Below are positions 1 through 5,719 of a stretch of 6,112 nt of DNA, piece by piece. A program made the position numbers and the translations under genes. This DNA is from Amoebophilaceae bacterium UBA1467 (lineage in GTDB: Bacteria; Bacteroidota; Bacteroidia; Cytophagales; Amoebophilaceae), in contig DCSL01000028.1 of NCBI GenBank assembly GCA_002325615.1, positions 1-6,112 on the forward strand, in the 5' to 3' direction. Position 1 is the stretch's first letter, and the number at the start of each line of letters is the position of its first letter. The notes beneath the pieces were generated by a model. It saw only the letters and a list, made by a program, of their open reading frames with translations, was not told where the DNA came from and made no database searches.

Positions 1-142
1 GGTGTAGACGATTGTTATACAATACAGAAAGGTCCACTCAAGCATTTTTACCTAAATGTATGCTATCTAAGTTTCGTAGCTCTTCTTTGGTATAAAGTTG
101 CTTGAGTGGACCTTTCTGTATTGTATAACAATCGTCTACACC
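1..142. repeat. Perfect 44-bp inverted repeat at the left edge (arms 1-44 and 99-142)
   Basis: Bases 1-44 are the exact reverse complement of 99-142, with a 54-base loop (45-98). The pairing stops at 45/98 (t against t). The left arm begins at base 1, so its true length is unknown and it may continue outside the window. The right arm is coding sequence of the small lipoprotein gene (minus strand), so the left arm read on the plus strand repeats the same peptide, beginning GVDDCYTIQKGPLK, and then diverges to a stop at 103-105. It may be a genuine inverted duplication, or a fold-back chimera at a contig end. A simple transcription terminator is unlikely, because the stem is very long, the loop is coding and no T tract is visible. 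Confidence 0.95.
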
Positions 143-430
143 CTCTTCGGATAGTTTTTCTACGATTACCTCTCCGGGAGTAAAGAAATAGGGTTTAATC
201 ACTTTACTATCTTCAAAATAAATTCTGTCTCTCTCGACGCATAGCTCGGAGGCTAACACAGGCTCTAGCTGTTTGCTGGTATACTTACTATACGTCCACC
301 ACATGTGCTTCTTACAGCGCCATTGACCATAGATAAATTCAGCAGGGTTAATGACATACTCTTCCTGCTCAGGCTTACATTGAGCAAACAGTAGTAAACT
401 CAGTACTATTAACATTATTCTAGTTCCCAT
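38..430 (-). CDS. Small lipoprotein, candidate partner of the lysozyme-like lipoprotein
   Basis: I do not recognise the family. From the ATG at 430 the product is 130 residues. It has a short signal peptide (Arg at residue 4, then a run of Ile/Leu/Val) and a lipobox LFAQC with the lipidated Cys at about residue 18, so it should be a membrane-anchored lipoprotein. Acidic residues follow the Cys (KPEQEE), which resembles the surface-export signal known for some Bacteroidota lipoproteins. The mature part is compact, with a GQW motif, aromatic clusters and three further Cys; a lipocalin-like barrel is conceivable but not shown. The ATG at 430 is preceded by AGAAGG at a five-base spacing and lies inside the last codons of the upstream gene, giving an 11-base overlap and suggesting translational coupling. 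A GTG at 436 and an ATG at 415 are weaker starts. The stop codon and last Ala lie within the left arm of the inverted repeat, so the C-terminus may be artificial or truncated. An immunity or inhibitor role is a guess from gene order. Confidence 0.8.
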   Translation of the reverse strand: MGTRIMLIVLSLLLFAQCKPEQEEYVINPAEFIYGQWRCKKHMWWTYSKYTSKQLEPVLASELCVERDRIYFEDSKVIKPYFFTPGEVIVEKLSEEGVDDCYTIQKGPLKQLYTKEELRNLDSIHLGKNA

Positions 431-3400
431 AATCACCTTCTAGGAATAGTTTTTGTTCTTGGGCTCTTCTTCTTACCAATCCTGGAAGAACTTCCCTTTC
501 TCCAGTTTGGGGATTCGTTTGCACCACAATATCCATCTCTCGTGCTGCTACTTCAAAGTTATTTCGGTTAATATTTCTTAACAAATGGGTTTCATATAAA
601 CTCCCAGTATTGTAAACATAACTCACCAACGCATCGAATTGATATTGCGTCAAAGGTGCGGTAACATACCTTCTAATCTTACGTATAGCCTCCTGCACAT
701 CTTGGTGTAATAACTCCTGTGCTTGCACTTTAGTAATACCTGCTTCATAACGTGGTATTTCTTCGTCATCAAACTCATGACCATAGCCAATAGTCCACCT
801 TCCCACCCCCCCTACCTTATACATATTGGCACGAAATCCTTCAAATCTTCCGATAAATTGAATGATTGCTTGGCTTGCTTCTAGTTCATGAACATCCTTG
901 GGTTCATTGTTTACAGCGCTTGATGCTTCTGCTGCCTGCTCACGCGCTGCCGGGGCTTGTGCCGGCGAAGCTGCACAGGTGCTGGACGCAGGGGCTACTG
1001 CTGGGACCTGTGCTGTCGAAGGAGCTTCACTGGCGCTGGCCGCAGTGGAAGCTGCGGGTGTAGCAGGTATCTCCCGAGCTTCCGCTTCTCGTCTTCTACA
1101 TTCTTCTTGCTGGAAGGCGTCTAGCAACTGACTCCGTAAGCCTATGAGCCTATTCAACTGCTTTTTGGTAGCTTCTTGTTCCTGCAATACCTTATTCCAA
1201 ACAAGCGGATAGCTTGCGGTCATTTTCTCCAGTGTCGCTACACCTTTGAGTATTTCCTTCCCCTGATCCTTGATGGCGGCACGTCCTGAAGGGGTTTCTA
1301 ATCTCCATCGTGCTAGAAAAGCCTCAACAGCCTCTTGGGCTGCTGCTGGGGTAGTAAAAGTAGTCACACGAGGGAGGCTAGGCATCTTGCGGTCCTCTTC
1401 TTCTCCTTCTTCTTGCTCATTCAGCTGCATGTTTTGTTGCAGCAAGTCTGCTAGATCGGGAGTAGGGGCTGCCCTTGCGACAAAGGGTGGGTGCCAGGGG
1501 GTAGACGCCTCATTGGGTGATGGTTCTTGGGTATTCTGCTCCTGTTCTGTTGCCTGCGTTACATTAGAGGCACCTTCAGAGGGTACTTGGGGTGTTGTTG
1601 TAACACGTGCTGATTCGCGCTCAGTGTTGGGTGCTTGGTGAGCTGCTGTGCCATAAGACGAATGGTCAGGTACAGGTACTTCTTGTTCTTGACTACTCGC
1701 CTCATTGCTTGCCAGTAGTGGTTCAACTTCTTGGTCACTAGCAGGTACAGAAGGCCTATCGAAGTAGTCGTTCAAAAAGTCAATACCCTGATGTATAACG
1801 TTGCTCATACCCAAAGTAAAACACCAGGAACCTGCGGCTGCGGCTCCTCCATGCGTTCCGAATAGCATGCCAGGAAGGGCCCCAGAAAATAACGCCCCTG
1901 CCCCGCCAGTAGCACCTACAACGAGCACTACACCCGCAACTACTACAGCCACTGTAAGTATTTTCCATTTGTGTTTCCATAAAAACTTCCCTACTGTTTT
2001 AGTGCCTTCCCATACTACTTTACTTGCCGTCTTAACGCTTTGCCAGGTCGTACGAGCCACTGCTTTAGTGCCTGCCCACACCCCTCTACTTACCGTCTTA
2101 ACGTCACTCCACAGGTTACCCCAAAATCCTTTTTTTATTTTTACCGATGCTTCTGCTCTCGCCTGACGTTGCCGGTCTCTCTCCGTATCTATAACCCGTT
2201 GTTGTGATAGTGCTTCTTCCGCAGCCCTAGTGTGCCTCTCTAGTGCTTCCATATCACGCTGGTAACTTCTTTCGTTCTCTATTGCTTCCCTACCTAGTCT
2301 ATCTCGCTTCTGATGTAATGCTCTTTGGCGGGTATATAGCACCTCCCTTCGACTGGCCATAGTTTCCCGGAAGCTTTGTTCTTCTTGCTCTGTAAGCACT
2401 AGCTCATGGGCAATTTGAACTTCTTCTCTTCTAATAGCCTCTAGACGTGCTCTTACACGCGCTTCTTCTGCTCTTCTTAGGGCATCCCGACATTCTTGTT
2501 CCCACCTTTGCTCTCTTCTAATGCGTTCTTGGCGACGCTCGTATCTACGGGCCCTACGTTCTTTTCTGCAGGAAGAAATGGTAGAGGGGGTGGAGTGTAT
2601 TTCAACATGATCTGTACAAAAAACACGATTATACCAGAGCGTCAACCGAGCAGCCCGAATATCATTAGCAGATAGAGTTAAACGATAGTCTGACATCACC
2701 CAGATACGCCTACTTGCAGGATGCCAAGAGGTACTTGCATGCCAATTGCCATTGGAAGCAGGACGAAAGGTTACTCTTATCCCTCCTGTAGTTTGTCCGT
2801 GTACTGCCTGATCATCGTCAGAATCAGAGTTTCCAGCAACCGACACATAATAGTCTGGCGCGGGCATCCCGCCTTCCAGGCCTAGATAACCTACATAGAC
2901 GACCCTAGGCGCCCAAGGGGCTTGGTGGGTCTCTAGGATATGGATACGCTTTTGCGTGTGAACAGATTCTTGACCCTCTAGAGTATGTAGTATTACTGTC
3001 ATATCCCCTTGGCATATGGCAGGCAAGACCTCTTCTCTAGAAAAGCTACCCCATGATTCCTTGACTGCGGCTTTCCAGAAAGCCGCTTGTTGAGTAAATA
3101 CTACCGCTTTGCCAGAGGAGAGCACAAAGGGGCCGATGGGGGCTTGCGGCGAAGCAACAGGCGCGGAATTGGACTTTGGAACAAAGGCATCCTTGTGCAT
3201 GGGGCTGCCTGTTTGAGGAGTAGGTGGAGGGGCCTTTGCGGGCGCTGCAGACCTAGCAAGGGCTACTGTGGTAACTGCTGGAGCACCCGTACGACGAGCG
3301 CTGAAATCCTTACCCAACGCCACATGCCGGGGCTTGTTAGCATTATACTTTATAGCTGCTTTAGGAGTGGTTGCAGCACTACGAGGAGAGTTGCCAGAGA

Positions 3401-3746
3401 GAGTTCGTTGCGTTATGGCATGCAAAGAAGCAACAGAAGGGGTGCTTGGTGACTTACGATCAACTGCAGGAGGCACTTCACTAGACACTTTGGCTAACGA
3501 ATCAGGGCAGTATTTGTTAGATAGTGAGCCGCGAGGCTCAATAAAGCTCTCAAGGGAAATAGCTTGCTCTTGTGTCGGCTTTGTAGCCTTAGTCTGCCGC
3601 ACCTTGACAGGCCTACTCTCCTTGGCACTAGGCTTAGGCCCTGGCTCACCCACCATCTTCCAGTTCGGATTGCCACAGCTCTGAAGCAAGAGACTAAAAA
3701 GTAGTATGGTCGCTATGAATCTTTGAAACTGTGTGTATGTTATCAT
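420..3746 (-). CDS. Large multi-domain lipoprotein with C-terminal GH24 (phage-type) lysozyme domain
   Basis: The 1108-residue product starts with a signal peptide and lipobox LLLQSC (Cys24), so it is predicted to be lipid-anchored. Residues 30-200 are a Pro/Ala/Ser/Thr/Lys-rich linker. Residues about 205-390 form an unrecognised domain shared with the broken neighbouring paralogue, with a strong core around LETHQ.PWAPR.VYVG (271-289) and an acidic SDSDDD patch (307-312). Residues 394-535 are an Arg/Glu-rich coiled coil or single helix. Residues 538-592 are 11-residue repeats with Lys and Trp at fixed positions. Residues 596-650 are hydrophobic and Gly/Ala-rich, with at least one membrane segment. 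Residues 664-800 and 888-950 are low-complexity linkers around a helical stretch (800-890). Residues about 955-1105 match phage lysozyme (GH24): FEGFR, WTIGYGH, PLTQYQFDALVS and LPGLVRRRAQE. The Glu (969) and Thr (985) of the catalytic set are present, but the Asp/Cys position between them is Val/Gly. ATG at 3746 is chosen because it gives a complete signal peptide matching the paralogue; the site upstream is only A-rich. Whether it cuts peptidoglycan is uncertain. The overall architecture resembles toxin-like effectors, by inference. Confidence 0.9.
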   Translation of the reverse strand: MITYTQFQRFIATILLFSLLLQSCGNPNWKMVGEPGPKPSAKESRPVKVRQTKATKPTQEQAISLESFIEPRGSLSNKYCPDSLAKVSSEVPPAVDRKSPSTPSVASLHAITQRTLSGNSPRSAATTPKAAIKYNANKPRHVALGKDFSARRTGAPAVTTVALARSAAPAKAPPPTPQTGSPMHKDAFVPKSNSAPVASPQAPIGPFVLSSGKAVVFTQQAAFWKAAVKESWGSFSREEVLPAICQGDMTVILHTLEGQESVHTQKRIHILETHQAPWAPRVVYVGYLGLEGGMPAPDYYVSVAGNSDSDDDQAVHGQTTGGIRVTFRPASNGNWHASTSWHPASRRIWVMSDYRLTLSANDIRAARLTLWYNRVFCTDHVEIHSTPSTISSCRKERRARRYERRQERIRREQRWEQECRDALRRAEEARVRARLEAIRREEVQIAHELVLTEQEEQSFRETMASRREVLYTRQRALHQKRDRLGREAIENERSYQRDMEALERHTRAAEEALSQQRVIDTERDRQRQARAEASVKIKKGFWGNLWSDVKTVSRGVWAGTKAVARTTWQSVKTASKVVWEGTKTVGKFLWKHKWKILTVAVVVAGVVLVVGATGGAGALFSGALPGMLFGTHGGAAAAGSWCFTLGMSNVIHQGIDFLNDYFDRPSVPASDQEVEPLLASNEASSQEQEVPVPDHSSYGTAAHQAPNTERESARVTTTPQVPSEGASNVTQATEQEQNTQEPSPNEASTPWHPPFVARAAPTPDLADLLQQNMQLNEQEEGEEEDRKMPSLPRVTTFTTPAAAQEAVEAFLARWRLETPSGRAAIKDQGKEILKGVATLEKMTASYPLVWNKVLQEQEATKKQLNRLIGLRSQLLDAFQQEECRRREAEAREIPATPAASTAASASEAPSTAQVPAVAPASSTCAASPAQAPAAREQAAEASSAVNNEPKDVHELEASQAIIQFIGRFEGFRANMYKVGGVGRWTIGYGHEFDDEEIPRYEAGITKVQAQELLHQDVQEAIRKIRRYVTAPLTQYQFDALVSYVYNTGSLYETHLLRNINRNNFEVAAREMDIVVQTNPQTGEREVLPGLVRRRAQEQKLFLEGDYGN
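436..441 (-). promoter_or_regulatory. Ribosome binding site AGAAGG for the small lipoprotein
   Basis: On the minus strand AGAAGG is followed by five bases and then the ATG at 430. The site lies inside the end of the upstream lysozyme-like gene. It is the clearest Shine-Dalgarno-like sequence seen at a start in this window, and it decides for the ATG at 430 over the neighbouring GTG and ATG. Confidence 0.6.
1971..2135 (-). repeat. Coding tandem repeat: 33-bp units (11 residues), with a clear 66-bp duplication at 1994-2125
   Basis: Within the large lipoprotein gene, residues 538-592 repeat every 11 residues: Trp at 546, 557, 568, 579 and 590, and Lys at 539, 550, 561, 572 and 583. Four units are clear (549-559, 560-570, 571-581, 582-592) and a fifth, more diverged one precedes them. 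At the DNA level 1994-2059 and 2060-2125 are a 66-bp tandem pair; by eye about 40 of the first 52 bases match. The repeat therefore grew by duplication of a two-unit block. The 11-residue period suits an amphipathic, membrane-lying helix, and it leads directly into the hydrophobic segment. Confidence 0.85.
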
Positions 3747-3929
3747 CTTTTTTAAAGATTTCTCTATATCGAATCAGATGTTTTCGTGGAGGGGTGTGAG
3801 CATGCTAACGCACTGAAACAAAAAAAGAGAAAGTAAATTGTACGCAAAAGAGAAAGAGCACACCACCAGTAATGCGAACAAAAGAGATGCATAACCTTCG
3901 TAATATCATGGCTGGTATATTTTTGTGTT
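3747..3929. other. Intergenic gap between the broken paralogue and the large lipoprotein gene
   Basis: No gene, RNA or clear terminator was found in these 183 bases. The Bacteroidota promoter pattern (TTG, about 19 bases, TAnnTTTG) was not found on the minus strand. On the plus strand the 11-mer aaaagagaaag occurs at 3823-3833 and 3846-3856, with a shorter relative caaaagaga at 3879-3887. The gap is too short to hold the missing C-terminal two thirds of the paralogue, so that part was deleted or never present. The promoter of the large gene, if it has its own, should lie here. Confidence 0.5.
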
Positions 3930-5572
3930 TTAACTCGCTTTTCTACTTAGCCTAACTTGCTCCTCGTGCAATGCCTCTCGACGGGCATGCAACGCTTCTC
4001 CCTGACGATTTTTGACCTCTCTGAGGGCTTGTTCTCGCTCCTCCATAGACGCTAGCCTTTTCGTGATATGTGCTTCTTTTTCTTCGATAGCCTCTAGCTG
4101 TTGTCTTTCACGCTGTTTTGTTGCTTCTCTTAGTGTGTCTAAACGTTCCTTCTCTCGCTCATGATCCTGTCTAATATGCTCTTGACGACGCTCGTATCTA
4201 CGCTCACGTCTACTGATGCGGGATACATGTACCTCGCTCGGGCTAGAAATTATTTGTATGAAATTGATCCCTGTAACACTATCTCCATTATTATAGGCAT
4301 AATTGATAATTTTCTCGCTCTCATCCAGTGCATTACTGGAGAGCGATAAGGGGTAATCTGACTTGACCTGCACATAAAGATCATGTTCGTAAGTGCTATC
4401 ATCGTGCGGCTTCCCATCATCGACTTTAGCACGCCAATACCCATCACTCCGAAAATAGCTAGCTTTCCAGGAACCACGCAGCGTGTCAACAGGGCCGGTA
4501 TTATCTGCCTCATCATCTGAGTCTGATTCTGCATATACATGATAAGGTGGTGAATTATCAAACGAGTAGATGGCCCCCCCGCCACGCACACCCAACACAC
4601 CCACATACACGATCCTGGGTGCCCAAGGTGGCTGGTGGGTCTCCAGTACATGCACCCAGTACTTGTGCTGACCAGGGGCTTTACTGGACAACTGCTGCAA
4701 GGCATGTACTGGCGTTTGATCAGGAGCACAAATCACCGGAAGCTCCTGCGTGCGTCCCCACCAATCTTGTACTTGGGCCATCCACGTACCTGCTTGTTCC
4801 TGAAAACGAACCTGATGTCCTTGGGCGCTAGGGTAGGTATGGAAAGCTAGGTTGCTAGCTGGCTTGAGGTGTGATTCCTTGCACTCGGTGGCTTTTAAGG
4901 CGTGCTGCCCCTTTGGCTGTGGCTGACGTGAGAAAACTGGACGCAGCCTTTCTGCATGTAGGGAACTGGTAGGTTGTGGTGCTTGCGGTTGGGGGGCCAG
5001 GGCCAGCTGGGGTACGCTAGCAGATGCTACCGTAGAAACTGAACGAGCATGCACTAGTGGGGCACTCTTACGATGAGCGATGAAGTCCTTACCCAACACC
5101 GCATGACGGGACTTCTTCTCGGTAGACTGCTTGCGCTCACTTGTAGCACTACAGGAGCGGGAGGGGCTGCTAGGAAGAAGGACGCTGCGAGACTACATTG
5201 ACTACGGGACTAGGAGAGGGAGTGATTGGTCGATCACCATGAAGGGCATTAGACAGTTCACCGGCTAACTCATAAGCTGCTTTGCTAACCACCTCGGCTA
5301 ACGCCTCAGTGGAACGTTGGCTCGATGATGCATCTCCAAGCGCAGGTGCACCCGCAAGTTTTGGTTCTATGGAACCGTCCATAAAGCTTTCGGCTTCTGC
5401 TAGCGCTAAAGACTCACTGTGCTGCTTAACCTTAACGCGATGATAAGTTTTGGCATTAGCACCCCTAGTCGATTCCCCATCTGCTATTTTCCAGTTAGGG
5501 TTGCCACAACTCTGTAAGTAATAGGCTGAAAAGAAGTACCGTGGCTACAAATCTTTGAAACTGTGTGCACAT
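3930..5572 (-). pseudogene. Frameshifted and truncated paralogue of the large lipoprotein
   Basis: This is a tandem relative of the downstream 1108-residue gene, broken by at least two frameshifts. Segment one starts at the ATG at 5572 and encodes a signal peptide (MCTQFQRF, then LLFSLLL) almost identical to that of the relative. One extra base near 5515 throws it out of frame exactly at the lipobox; in the next frame QSCGNPNWK follows at once. Segment two (5514-5170) is a linker like that of the relative (SFMDGSIEP against SFIEP) and stops at 5170. Segment three continues in a third frame from about 5165 to the stop at 3930, with VLGKDF, the shared core LETHQPPWAPRIVYVG (from 4646 downwards), an acidic SDSDDE patch and the start of the charged coiled coil (RRYERRQE). 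It ends where the relative continues its coil, so the Lys/Trp repeat, membrane segment and lysozyme domain are missing. A GTG at 5099 could in principle start segment three, but it lies inside conserved sequence and has no signal peptide. Sequencing error at both shifts, or a phase-variable gene, are less likely alternatives. Confidence 0.78.
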
Positions 5573-5719
5573 GAATGTTTATTTATGGGTCTGACCGCAA
5601 CAACATCAGCACTTATGCCCAGTAATCCAAGACTTGGAGAAACTTTTTTAATGGCACAATGGGAGGCGTTTTATGCGTTTTACTCGATGGCAATTGATTA
5701 CTTTCACCTGATGGTCCAT
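5573..5719. other. Intergenic gap between the S41 peptidase gene and the broken paralogue
   Basis: These 147 bases contain no supported gene. No convincing hairpin terminator follows the peptidase stop codon, and no Bacteroidota-type promoter was recognised before the start at 5572. Similarity between the two lipoprotein paralogues begins only at their starts: an identical 18-base stretch lies at 3718-3735 and 5550-5567. The upstream regions themselves look unrelated. Confidence 0.5.

Noticed and set aside
1..142. Inverted repeat as a transcription terminator or CRISPR-like unit
   Set aside because: A 44-bp perfect stem with a 54-base coding loop and no T tract is unlike an intrinsic terminator; there is only one pair and no spacers, so it is not a CRISPR.
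38..890. Phage lysis cassette (endolysin followed by Rz/Rz1 spanin)
   Set aside because: The lysozyme domain is part of a huge lipoprotein, there is no holin, and the small lipoprotein is larger than Rz1 and not Pro-rich; no other phage gene is present.
1270..2166. Open frames on the plus strand at 1270-1641 and 1801-2166
   Set aside because: They run antisense to low-complexity and repeat-coding parts of the large lipoprotein gene, have no recognisable protein features and no ribosome binding site; the minus-strand frame explains the sequence fully.
3087..3684. Open frames on the plus strand at 3087-3452 and 3268-3684
   Set aside because: Antisense to the Pro/Ala/Ser-rich linker of the large gene; openness follows from its codon bias.
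4250..4729. Minus-strand frame of 159 codons with many Met
   Set aside because: Out-of-frame shadow of the broken paralogue, whose frame here carries the conserved LETHQ core and the coiled coil.
5170..5520. Programmed ribosomal frameshifting to join the paralogue's frames
   Set aside because: No slippery heptamer was seen at the first shift, two separate shifts would be needed, and the C-terminus is also missing; decay is simpler.
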